From: Penicillus capitatus
Taxonomy: Eukaryota; Chlorophyta
Direction: 5' to 3'
Assembly: GCA_965649825.1 (NCBI GenBank)
Contig: OZ287711.1
Location: 124,001-188,000, forward strand
Length of the DNA stretch: 64,000 bases
Under the pieces are notes generated by a model that did not search any database, was not told the origin of the DNA, and saw only the letters and a list, made by a program, of their open reading frames with translations. Of the stretch, positions 11,311 to 23,600 are shown in pieces. The first letter of the stretch is position 1; every line of letters begins with the position of its first letter. Made by a program: the position numbers and the translations under genes.

Positions 11311-13950
11311 TAGTGCTCTTATCACACCATTACCTGCGAACGAGACGCGGTTGCATCGTCCGTGGATTGAGGGTGAAAAAAGTTAGGCTCTTAGCATGTC
11401 GCCTTTATACGGCTCGCATTCCTGAACTCACAAACGGACCTCTCTACAGAGACACCTACCTGCATTCAAGATTTGACGGATGAAACTGTTTAATGGTTGA
11501 ACTCGGGAAGGACGGGAAACCAAACAAGAGCTTTTCCCGAATAGCAGCTTCCACGCCGTACCAATTGAGGAAAGAGAGAAGATAAGGTGTAAAGCAACAG
11601 AGCATCACGAGTGTTCTTCCGCCGCTCTTGACGATTATCCTATGACGTTGTTTAGCAGCAGAGAACTTTCTTGGCTCTGAGGGAAATGCCATGGCAGTCA
11701 CGATGATGCACAACACTGTATCTGTGGAGCTTCTGGTGTCTGCATAGGAGGAACGGTGACTTGAGGTTATTCATTCCTCTTACCCAGAGCTGCTTGCCCT
11801 CAAATCTTCTTTGCAAACTTGTCTATGTTCGGAAATTTCCTAACCAACTGAAGTCTTGCTTTTCTCCTAATTCTCTTTCTCGACATGAAAGCTGGGAAAG
11901 AGCGAGAGTAGCTAAGGAACGCATTAGTGAAATATAAATCTTCGATTGAGTTGACAGTCGCGACCACCACCATCACGACAGTCGCGGTGAAGAGTAATAA
12001 TAGGAGGGTGTGCCGAACTGTCAGACTGCTTCGAAAGATACTACGGAATTGACTGAACCGGAGGTTAAGCTCCTCTCAATTATCATAAGCTTGTGGAGAA
12101 GTTCTGCTAGAGCTTTGGTAGACTTCTCAGTTCCCGGAACATGATTGGGTATTTAACTGGGTACTCTGTTCTCTGTTTGTCTTACCTAGTTGACTCAGCG
12201 TTCTGTGCTTTTTTGCGAACATCTATGCAAACTCACTGCCTTCTGTATTGCCGATCAGCCGCGCAGCAAACACGATTACAGCGGACATCTTACAACTGTC
12301 TTCGGAGCGAAATCGAGACTCGGCATGATGAGACCTTCCTAGGCAGTGTCATGATGAAGGGCAGAAGGGGAATGTTTCAAGAAACGCCTCATCACCACAA
12401 GAGGCACGATGGTCAGCAGTTATTAATGGCCACGCCACATCAAAACCCTAACCCCATAAAAGGAGGGTTCATGCATGTCAGTGAACAGCTTTCCACCTTC
12501 GTGCACCTGCAACCGAGACGCGTTGATATGACGTTTGACGCGTATAAAATCCGAAGTAATGAACGTTAAAGCAATCTTTGTAACCTATAAGCCTTCGTCG
12601 TAATCGCGTCGTTTGCCGACTGCGCGACAATGTAACATTAAACGTCTTCGTAGGAAACCTTGTTGCGTTTTCTATTGTCACATACTTCCCAGTATCGGCA
12701 GGTTGAGTCAGCCTGCTTCCAAATCCAGAGAAAAGCTCCCCTTGAAACACATGAACCCTTTCTAATGTGATGGAGTTGAAGGAAGAAGGAGAGAGGTGAA
12801 GCCAGATTAAGCGACCATCGATGGCTCCCATGACGTCAGCATGACGTGAGACTTGCGTCGTGTAAGATTGGCATGTTAATTGAGGTTTCTTCTACCAAAC
12901 TCGTTGACTTTAAAAACTTACGTTGTCTTAGTTTGCGTATCCTTTTGTCCGTATCACTAACAAGAAAGTTCCTCTGCCCATCAGAAAAGGTCGACATTCC
13001 AGACGCTTACCGTAATCCGTTTTATGTAAAACACTTCTCTCGCGCTCGTTCTGATATCCTAATTGAATTTCACTCTCTCAAGGCTCCATGGACAAAAACT
13101 AAAACACCATGCGTAAGAATTCCACTGCGCACTAGAAAATGACTAACAAAGAAGAAGAAATTCACGGAACAAAATTCGAGTCTGCCGACAAAGAATTCCC
13201 TCAACAAGATGTACCCTTTGCCCAAGAGGGGGAACCAAATGGAAAACAGCAACGAGAGGAAGAGCAGTGCTATGTGCAATGTTACATGGGGTTCCATTGG
13301 ATGGTCTACATCGACAACAAGCAACGATTCCAACTAGGCAGGAGAAAGAGACTTTAGAGTGCGCTTTGACAGATCGTTGACCCCGCCGTGGTTTCTGACG
13401 TAGACGGCCAGTGCTTTGCTCAGGCATGACTTAGGAGTAAACCGACTTTGTTTACATCCAATTTGTGGCGTGCGATTCACCCAGAGACGAGAGTCCAAGT
13501 AGAAGTTATCCGAAACCTATCGAGAGGTGTATCAAGAGTTCACCCGTCAAGCCAAAATAACAACGGTCCAAGGTGAAGCTACACGGCGGCAGTCGTCAAC
13601 AGCACACCCCTTTGACCGGATGTGACATCGTCAAGGATTGCCCTTGTTACTGAACCTGTTCACGATTCAACAGGTCGCTTCCAGTCGCAGCGGATTCCTT
13701 CGCAAACCGTATCTCGCCTTTGTGCTCGACGGGACAGGGTAACGCCGTTCTCGGCACGCCACTGCACTTCTCCGCCGTTCATCCGCTTGACAGTCGTAAG
13801 CATCCATCTGTACGTTTCTGGCCATCGAATGCCGAACGTCTTCGTCCACATCATCTGTAAGCGTCATTTTCGTTTATTCTGATTGGCGGTGATTTCACCG
13901 ATCGCTTCATGTAACTTCACGTGCGATTGCTTTCAAATTCTTAGACGTGA
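11310..13950. other. Intergenic, decayed repeats
   Basis: No gene is supported across about 2.6 kb. Short open frames on both strands lack recognisable domains. A segment at about 12480-12640 has a direct copy at about 52580-52735. A minus-strand frame near 12830 begins MGAIDGRLIWLHLSP, which recalls the GAIDG..I motif of PIF/Harbinger-type DDE transposases, but nothing else confirms it. Confidence 0.4.
12481..12640 (+). repeat. Dispersed repeat, copy A
   Basis: Starting at GTGAACAGCT and running through CGTATAAAATCC, this matches 52581-52735 over roughly 150 nt in the same orientation, with scattered substitutions. It could be a non-autonomous mobile element or a fragment of one. No terminal repeats were identified. 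Confidence 0.6.
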
Positions 13951-13953
13951 ACC

Positions 13954-14610
13954 GTGACAGACTGTATCATGTCTGACTCGGAGCTGGAGTTGCTATTTGG
14001 CCCCAACGGCTATTTCCCACTAGAAGCTACAACCATCTCCCAAGTGCCGCCACGAGACGTCTCCGAGGAGGACACAGCACCACAATGCAAAAAACAGAGA
14101 ACAAAAGAGCCGCCGTCGAAGCCAAAAGTCAAAGCGCAGCGCGAAAAAGCTCGCCGTGAAAAAATGAATCGGCACTTTTCATCACTAGCCGAGCTAAGCA
14201 ATCCGGAAAACCCTAAAACGGACAAAGCGTCGATTCTGCTAGACGCTCTTACGGCTCTAAAGGCCATCAAGGTCGAAAATGACCAACTCAAACAGCTCAA
14301 CAAATTTCTCGAAGTATGGCACAGCATCTCACTGTATCTCACTCTTTTTGCTCTGCAGGAGAAGGTGAGCAACTATGAGAAAGAACGCAGTTATCTCTTC
14401 TACCGACAGAATCTGATGATGCATCCACCACCCGACCCGTTTCTCGCAGGTCACTCCTTTATCACTCTTTTGTCTTATGTACAATGAGAGAAGCTCGTAG
14501 GAAGCTGCCAACCAGTGCCGGAGAACACCGTGGTCGGTACACCAGTCACGCGGGATGAATCCACAAGCGGAAACTGTATGGATGCTTTCTTGCATCCACC
14601 AGCTGCTTAG
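13954..14610 (+). CDS. bHLH transcription factor, ILR3-like (subgroup IVc type)
   Basis: Three exons (13954-14313, 14359-14449, 14489-14610; introns 45 and 39 nt) give about 190 residues. The basic helix-loop-helix region (about residues 50-110) has the plant ILR3/bHLH105-115 style: a basic run AQREKARREKMNRHF, a loop NPENPKTDKASIL, then helix 2 and a short coiled coil. In land plants these factors control iron-deficiency responses; that role here is inference from family only. The C-terminus is short and Pro/Thr-rich. It is convergent with HYDIN, with 82 bp between the two stop codons. Confidence 0.88.
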
Positions 14611-14692
14611 ACGCATTCTACCATTTCTATCGATCCTCATCGACATAAGGACGCAATAAGTGCAGTTCAAACAGCATTTCCATCTTGTCGTT

Positions 14693-17600
14693 TTAGGATT
14701 GGAGATAGTAGACCCATTGATATAAATGGCCTTTAATCAAGAGGATTCCCTTCTCCTTCTCCTTGCTGCATTTGATCTCTATCTGCTGTGTTCCTTTCGA
14801 TGGGAGCTCGCCGACAGACGTCACCGTGAAGCACGGATTGTCCACGGTGCAGATGAAGGCTGTCTTGTCGGAAAAGACGTTTTTGAAAGATAGAGAGGCT
14901 GAAGGGATGACGCGAATGGGCCCTCGTGGCTGTGGCGCCGTGCAGGAGCCGAGTAGCGGAACTTCGTAGACGCCGCCGACGTCGGAGGCGACCAGCAGCT
15001 GAGCTTCCTGGCAGCTTCCACACTCGGTCGGTTCGTAGATCAAGGAGACGTCGAATGACGGTCCTTCCGCCACGACGCAGGTGTCGCAGAGAAAAGCACG
15101 CGTGACATCGCCCTCTACTCGACAACGGTACTCCGTACCCGCGATCGCTTCGTTGCGCAACGTCAGCACGTGCCTCTGCGAATCGCCCAGACACGTCTCA
15201 AATCGGAGCGGCGACTCGGGTAAAGCACGCCTGGCCTTGAGGAACAGATCGTAACGCCAAGGAGCGAGGTCGTCGGAAGACACGGTCAGCGACGCGCTTT
15301 TCTCCTCTTCCAGCAATGGACGGTACCGAAGACATAGCTCGTGTATACTGTCGCCAGTAAGAACCTGTTGACGGGGTATCTTTATCTCTTCTGGCGCTTC
15401 GATGCGCACGAGCACGTCGCGTTGCAAAGGATTGAAAATCTGGATCGTTGTGGCGTGTTCGGAACGGACGGCGGCGTCGAGACGGAAATCTGGTCGGACA
15501 TCGGGCTGGATAATTTGGAAGCTGCAGTCGTAGTGCACGACATCGCCAGAACCGTCGGAATTATGGAACGCGATCGAGAAGACGGCGTCGCCCTCGTGGT
15601 GCGATTCGACACGAAGGCGATAACGTCGTTCCGATAGCCTCGGCACTTCAAAGAAATCCGCTCCCTAAGCACGTCACATCACCGAAGTCTTTCGCAAAAG
15701 AGTGCGATGGAGTGACTTGTATGAAGACAGATTCCGGGCAGCTTCCTCGTTGGATGTCGACGTCATATCTTTGCCTAACGGGCGTTTTATTGCGGATCGT
15801 TATTTCTTCCGTGTGCGGCGTTCGCAGCAAAATCGTGCGTTGCAGTGAACGTCGTTCGACATCTGGCTCGACGTGACCAACAAGGGCGAATTTCTGTCCC
15901 TGGCCGTCAGGAAACTGCATCGACAGTATTCCTTTCGTCTCTCTTCGTTGTTCTCTCGTCGGAGAAAACGTGATCTCGAAGTTTCTGCATTCTTGCGGTG
16001 GGATTTCGTGCCTCTTTGTCAGCGACCAAGCCGTGTTCGTGATCTGCACCTGAATATTCCTCCATACGTCCGTCGTCGGATTTCGGACAGCGACGTTCTG
16101 AGAGGTACGCTCTCCAGGAGGACACGAAAAGTGAAGGACCTCTTCGTGCACTGGACATGGCGTACAGCGACCTTCTGCCGTCAGTTCGCACGGCTCGCCC
16201 ACTGGAAAATCAGACCGATCACATACAGGTGGCGGCGTTGCGTTCGTTCACTTTCTGTCGTGCAGGTAATGGCAGCAACGATGGGGGCAGAGCCGGCGTT
16301 CGTGGGACGAAAGGAGACGGCGTAACTACTCTTCTGTCCAGGACGGATCACGTCCTCCTCGGGAACGACGCGAAACGCCTCGTGCGTTGAGTGCCAACGG
16401 AGAACGGCGTTTTCTGTCCCGTTGTTTTCCAGTCGGAGATGTTCCGTTTTGGCGCTCCCCTCGGTGACGGCGCCGAAGTCGATGGATTGAGGAGACAGAC
16501 GCAAATCGGAGGCACGCGATTCGCCTCGAATCCGAAAGAGCGCCATCTGCGTTCCTTCGACGGCGACCAAACACGCTTCGTCGAAAGCGTCTTGCCGTCG
16601 GAGCGGCGCAAAGATAATAACGACTTCTGCCGACGCTCGGCCGCCAAGGCACAGCGTCGACGGCGACTGAAGCTGTAGACGGCGACGCTCAAAGAGCTCC
16701 GTTGCTGGTTTGAATGAGAGATGAACAGGAAGTGGACTTCTGTTGTGCAGTTCCATCCGCTGCGACCGTCGTGCGCCTGGCGAGACGTTTCCAAAACGCA
16801 GCAGACGTATCGAGGGGGCAACGTTGAGCGAAATCGATTCGCCCCGAAACGCGATATCTCTGGAGCACCCGCCATTCACGCAGACGCCCAACGTCGCCTT
16901 CAGTCGTCCTTCCTCGACAGGATGCCAACAGATCTGGAGGCACGTTTCTTTGAGCCCCGGCAGCTCCGTCTCCGACCGCGACACCTGAGTCCACGACTGC
17001 CGAGCTGTCACATCACAGGATCGATCGTTACGGTGAGATCTCTGTGCGACGATACAAAACGCAGATGTAGGTTTCGCTTGGTCCGGCTGCGAAGGACGAG
17101 ACATGCCTCAATCGCCGACATTCCTTTGGCGCGGACGAAGACGGTGCCAAAGTCATAGTCTTCAAAGCTGAGCTGGATCTTAGGTTGCCGCGCCGTCCCG
17201 TGCAGTAGAATGCCGAAACAAGGTCCGTGACGTAGACGGCATTGTATCACATCTCTCTTCAAGACGCCGGGGACGACCGGTTGGTAGTGCACCGAGAACG
17301 CGAGCGAGGCTGACGGCAGCAGGCGACCCTTCGGCGGCTCGACAGATACCGTTCGGCAGTTTCCGATGCGCCAGTCGAATTCAAACGGCACCTCTCCACG
17401 ATTGTGCAGAAAGCCAGACCTGGACTGTCGACTCGTCACCATGACCTACGGAACAGCGCGCAATGGATGTCGACTGGCGGGGCTGCGTCTGCTTATACGT
17501 TGCCGAAATCTAAGACATGGTCTTGTTGAGGAAGGACCTCCGTTTGGTTCCCTTCTGCATCGTCAAGGAGGAGCGACGCTCGGACGCCGCAGCCTTTGCC

Positions 17601-20600
17601 CTGAATGCGCAGGCGTTGCTGGGTAGAGCCGATGGCGACGGGCACGTCCACAGCGTAATGCTTTTCAACCGTAGGGCAGAAATGCGCCACGATCTTGACA
17701 CTCGAGTGCGCAGCGACGCTGCCACGTCTCGGATCGAAACGCACGACGGGAGGGTCCCCTGCACCGACGCACACCACCTCGCCGTCAGCGTGCATCTCGA
17801 GAGAGCGTACGTCGCTGAAAGAGCGCCGCCTTGTCGGCAGATTCCGAAATCCGAAATCTGAGAGGCGTATCCTCTCGGTTGTGGATGCGGATCTCTTGTT
17901 CCGCGGCGTTTCCGAGTAGCGTTTGACCGAAGTGCAGAATGGCAGGGTCCAAAGCACCAACGACGTCCGGCACTTGGCGTACCAGAAGAACGGACGTCTC
18001 GCATTCGGGATGCTGCGAGATGGACAGACGCCACAACGCGTGTTCCACGTGTTCGCCTGACGCACGGCAGATCACTTTCACCTCTTTCTCTTCGCCTGCG
18101 GGCACCGTGATCTGCGACGTCAAGCATCGAAAACAGCTTTGACCCTATGGCAGACATATCCGTCGACCTTGTCGTGGCACAGTCGAACGCCTTGCCCCTG
18201 TCGTTGGGCGAAACTGGACGTCGAACGACGAGGACGTGCGATTGGCGATAGCGAAGCTCTTTGTTTTTGCGTCTCTGCCTCCGCGGCCGACAAATCGCAG
18301 CACTCTGCGATAGGCGGATCCTTCTTCCAGTGGTAGATGAATTCGACACACGGGTGCCTTTCCGGCGCCTTCTAACCGTAGGACAATCGGTTCTGCTCTT
18401 CCCTGAGCGACACATCCGTGCAGCACCCCGCAAAGAACGCCTTCGCTTTGCGGACAGAATTCCACATCGACCTATCTCGCTGCGTTTGGATCCGGATAAA
18501 GATGGCGGCGGCGTTCGACCTGAACATCGGCCGACGGTTGGAGATATCCAGAGGATGCCGAGATGATGTGAAAGGTCTTCTGTTGCACCGAGGTGTCGTC
18601 CATCGTCCACTTGTAATCGAATCCGACGCATCCTTCGTTGCGAAGACGGAAACGCGATACAGTGCGTTCGAAGAGCGCCGTCACGTCAAAGGAAATACCC
18701 TCGACGGAGCAGCGTGCCTGAACCCGTCCACATCTTCCCTTCGCCTAAACGACAAAGACGTAACGGCAGGCTCGATGATGTGACAGCACGGTGAGGGTCT
18801 TCTCTGTCGGCGTGGCGTTTTCGCAACTAGGATCGGCGTCTTGCGTCAGGAGCCGGAGACGTTGATCCTCGAACGCGATGGCCTCGTCTGTGCGGAACGT
18901 GACGACGGCCTGACGGTGGCTTCGCGGTTGGAGCACACCGTCCATCGGCAGAATCGTCCACTGATGTGACGGCACCGTCCACGCAAACCTAAAGCCAGCC
19001 AACCTCTAGCATCGCTTGACTCTCCTATGGGACGCACTTCGTCCGTCTGTCCGTTCGGTTGTGTATGGTGAGCAGCGTAGAGGTCTCGCTGTCGACGTAA
19101 ACGTCGCCGAGGTCCAGCACGTCGCCGCCATCGCGAATCAACTCGCCTTCGAAGCTCAACGCCTCGATGAACCCTTCTCCTCTGAGCTCGACCTTGAAAA
19201 TCTCAAAGGGATTCTCCTTAACCTGTAAACGGCCTTTCAGGCATCGGACTTCAAAATTCGGCGTAGACCTGAATCGTGAGGATCTGCTGAACGACACCGA
19301 CATCGACTGGATCGAAAGAGAGCGGAATGGACTGTGTCTGACCAGCCTCGATGACAAACGCGTCGTTCGAGCAACTGAAGGGACTCGGGCTGGTTTGCGA
19401 GCACAGCAGCGTGGCGCATTGCTGGCCGGTATTCTCAAACTCCACGTGCCGCCGCCGGTGTTGCCCCGGAACAACGCGACCGAAGTCGAGACTCCGGGTT
19501 CCGTCCTCGGCCACAACGACGCCCTTCACGAAGACGACGCTCTGCCGAGACGCATCTGGACGTACAGAGGCATACCTGCAAGACTCCTGACGGAAGGGTC
19601 CCTTCGCCTTCGAAGAAGCAGCAGAAGACGGGCTCGGCATTTCCGTCGATATAAGCGCAGAAGCGTTGGCGGATCTTGTCCACCGATCGAGGGACAAACG
19701 TCACAGCCGTTGATCTCCACCCGTAGCCCGGAATTCGAACTTGGCGCTGCTCAACGTCGAGCGCCGACGTGGCGCCGTCTTCGAGAGCGAACGTAAGCGA
19801 CACAGGCAGCGGACCCGGATTCGTAAACTTCAGCCGAGCCGTTCTCGACTCCTATAACGGACACCACCTGTCTGTCGTCTGCTTTGGCGAAAGGGAACGG
19901 CGTACGCGCTCTCGGCCGCCGTCCTGTCCGTAGTTCAGTTTTCCGAATGAAAAGACGTTCAGTGCCGGGCAGTAGACGTTGTGCATGGTCGATGTCAGTT
20001 GCTGGACGATAGGGTAGTCGTCGAAGACGGCAGTCGGTTGAGCGAGATCGACCATCGGCACGCTGGATTCGCCTCGGAGCTTCAGCTCTGCGGTCGCCTG
20101 TCCCTTTCGGGCGTTGGACACGTGGACGAAGAGAGATCGCGTGAAACGTTCAATGCCTCGTGGGATGAACGAGACGCACAGGCGTTCGGTTGTGTGCGAT
20201 GGCACGGTGCCGTGCTGCCGGTCGACGGCGAAAGGCTCCAGGGAGAAGGGCCCGCTCGTATCGTCTGCGAGATTCTCGTCTGATGTGACAGGTGCGGATT
20301 CCGTCGAGAGGTGGTAGCGAAGGGGCAAGGCGCCGTCGTTTGTTATGGAGATGCTCTGCGCGTCGGGTTCAGATTCGGCGTGGCACGCAGCGAAGTCTAC
20401 GGCACCGTTGGCAGGAGAGAGGGAATAGGCAGAAAAGACGGCCTGGATGGAAACGGCGGCGTATAGAGGCGACCCGACAGCGCCCGTCTCCGTATCTGTC
20501 AGGGCGATCTCAAACGCCTTCTTTGACGTCAGCCGCAGCGCGTCGGTATCGTTCGCCAGATAACGCACCTGACACACACGAGATCAGGGCGTCAGAAGAC

Positions 20601-23600
20601 GTCGATCGCTGAGCCGCCGACCTCAAGAGACGTCTGGTCGCCTGGATGCACCGTTCCGCTTTCTGGCCCGATGCCGAATCGATTCTGTGCCCGTCCGAGG
20701 CCCCGTATATCAAAATCGAATGGATATGACCCGCTGTTGGTCAGCTGGATCGTCTTGACCGTCGCGACGGTGGCTTCGACGAGACCGAAGTCGACAGAAG
20801 AGAGGGCTGCGTCTGGCAATGTCAACTCGGCCTCAATGGCATAGCACTCGCCCTTGACCCCAACCGGCACTTCCAGTGACCGTCCCTAAGTGCACCGACG
20901 TTAACAGGCGGCTGCGTTAGGGGATCGCGATACCTTAAGGCAGAAGGATTGATCCAGCGTCCACGTTGCGTCACAAGTGGCGTCGAGGCGGACGCGTTGG
21001 CGTTGTTGCGGTTGGAGGTATCCACGGGGCGGCGAGATCGATACGTAGGAAGGCAGTGCGCTTTGCACCGTCCATTCCGTTGGCAGCAGCCCTTCGTTGA
21101 CGATCGAAAATTCCGCCGACGGTTGGGAACCCAATAACGACCGACCGAAGTCGATACCCTCCGCCCCCTTCGATGCAGGACTATCCCCTCGAGTCAACGA
21201 ACGACGTGCGTGGTCTTACGTCGACGTCGAAAATGCGTCTGAGTTTTTCTGCGGCGCCTATACAGGAGAGGGGAAGACGCGTGACGGTTGGGTTGTCCTC
21301 GACGGCGCATGTCAACCATCCCTCCACGCGACCATCTTCGACGGGGTGGGCCTGAATCGACACCGCCTGCCACTCCCCGACGCCGAGCTCGCCATCCGAG
21401 AGGCTCAACGCAAAGACATCGGCGTCTTGTTCTTCGCCGAATGCATCACGAGGTGTTTCGACGCTGAGATGTGCCGCCGCCGGAAAGGCGCCGCCATTGA
21501 CGAGGTGCAGATAGGCAACAGCCGCTCCGTCGTCCAGCGCGACCGGACCAAATTCGAGGCGCTCGAGCTCCTTCTGCCCTTCGGCCTCGCGAATATGTAC
21601 TCTCGGGACGTCGCAGACGCCTTCGAGTTTAAGCACGAGTGGCACTGGCAGGACGATGCATCGACCCGGTGTCCACACACCGAACGGCAGCTCCGTTGTG
21701 AATTCGCCAAGTCGACTCGGTTCGAAACGCACCGTGCAGACGCGGGATGCATGACACGGAAAAATCCAGCGGAAAGCGTCAAGCTCGGACGTCTCTTCCG
21801 TCTTGTCGTCAACCGTTGTCGTCATGCGAAACGGATAGAGGCTGCGAGGGGTCGCTTCGTGAGCAGGGGGTTTGTGGAGGACATGTGAGAGGTAGGGATC
21901 GGGAACGATTTCGAGGTCTCTGGGCACCAGAGGCAATGACGCTTTGATGACGCCGCGTTCGAAACGCCGACCGCAGATCGCTAGGTGCGTTCTTTCGGCG
22001 GCGGCGGCGGCTTCGTTCGCGACTTCACGAATCGCGATGAGATCCGCTGAACTCGGCGACGCTTGGAGCGCCAGCTCGGCTAACCGTCGACTCTCTTCCA
22101 GTCGGTAAAGCTCGTCGCTATCGTCGTCGGCTCGTGGCGCCACGCATCCGATGCAATGAATGTCGATATCTGCGACGGACCCTTTGCGACGCAGCAGTGT
22201 GTGCATGACGGCGGCGATGGCGTCCTGTAGCAAACACCGCCTGCCCGTTGCTGTGTCCTTTGCCACGTCAGCGCCTTACCTCGATATCAAGGACGCCGCA
22301 ATGGAAGCCGTTCATGACCCATCCCCATCGCATACGTTCGTCGTCCATCGTCTCCTGTAGGACGGCTGAGACAATGGACACCTTGATGTCTGTTTCGGCA
22401 GGCGTTTGCGTCAGGCGCTCGTCTAAGAGGAGAGCCACGAGATCCGCAAGGGTAGTGCCCTTCTCGACGCCGCCGCCGCCGCTGTCGAAAAATGCATATG
22501 CTTCTGGATGCAGCGCGTCGAGTGCGATCTCTCTGTCGCCGTGGCGCCATTCTTCGAGACAAGCGTCGAGCGAGACGCATGGCACATCGTATCTTTCCGC
22601 CAGGAGTTGCGCCTGAGTGTCTGTTTCGTCTGCGTCGCCATACACCACGAGGTAGAGTGGACGTCGCATCAGCGATGTGCAAGGATCCAATGCGCCGCCA
22701 TCTAAGCTCGTATCCTCGTTCGACGGTAGCGCCGGTGCGGGCGCCGGGAATTCGAGGGCCGTCCTGTACGCACGCATATCGGTGTCGTCGTCCAGCGGAG
22801 GGACGAAAAGAAATCCGTTCTCGTCGCAGCGACTAAGCAATGGACATAAAGTGTGATGAGCATACGGCCAGGTGGAGGTCACACTTTTGGAGCTGCTCGA
22901 GAATGGCGGCCTCGTCTTCGGACGTCACATCAAAGTCCGGCGCCGAGAGAACCGCGGGAAACGGACTATCGTTGGATAAGGTCACGGATACTGTTTGCGT
23001 TTCCTGTACCGTTTCCGCAAAGAGCACCGGGTCGAATGTGATGTGACTCGGCTCGACTCGGATATCCGGAAAGCAGACGGTCGCTTCGAGACGAAGAGAG
23101 GATGCAACGGAGGCGTTTTCGACGTTGAGCTGAAGATCCTCTTCGAAACGCCGCCCCGATGGGAGCCTCGCAGCCGCCGACGGGACGAAATGCACCTGCG
23201 CGGAACGGGCTTGCGAAAAGGCGATGGCGTTATCCATACTTCTATCGTCTGCCGAGCAGAGGGCTTAAGAATGCCGCTCTTAGGCGAGGCGTAGAAAACG
23301 GAGGACGTTTGGGTCGACGATAGACTCCATCGACCGTCGACCTTTTTCGCATTGGAGATCTGAACGTGCATCGTCTTTGCCATGCCAAGTCGGACGCTCT
23401 CAAAATCGAGCACGTTTGCCGACAGCTGCAGTCGAGGCTCGACCACTTCCGCACGGAAAGGAATAACAACGGACGGCGATTTGTGAACGTCGAGCAGCAG
23501 TACGTCTTCGTAGATCCTGTCGCCATCTGCCAAGGCGTTCGTGTCCAGTGTAACGCAACAAGACACGGCGGCTGCTGTCAGTAAGCCTTTGAGATGTGGC

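Noticed and set aside
12478-12831. PIF/Harbinger-like transposase from the MGAIDG motif
   Set aside because: Only one short motif agrees; no other DDE block, terminal repeats or target duplication could be seen.
13139-13357. Glu/Gln-rich plus frame before the bHLH gene
   Set aside because: Short, with an equally open antisense frame, no targeting signal and no family.
15664-15717. A 22-nt intron starting at GTGATGTGAC
   Set aside because: It also keeps the frame, but a 52-nt intron starting at GTCACTCC fits the size of the other introns and leaves the motif in a branch-site position.
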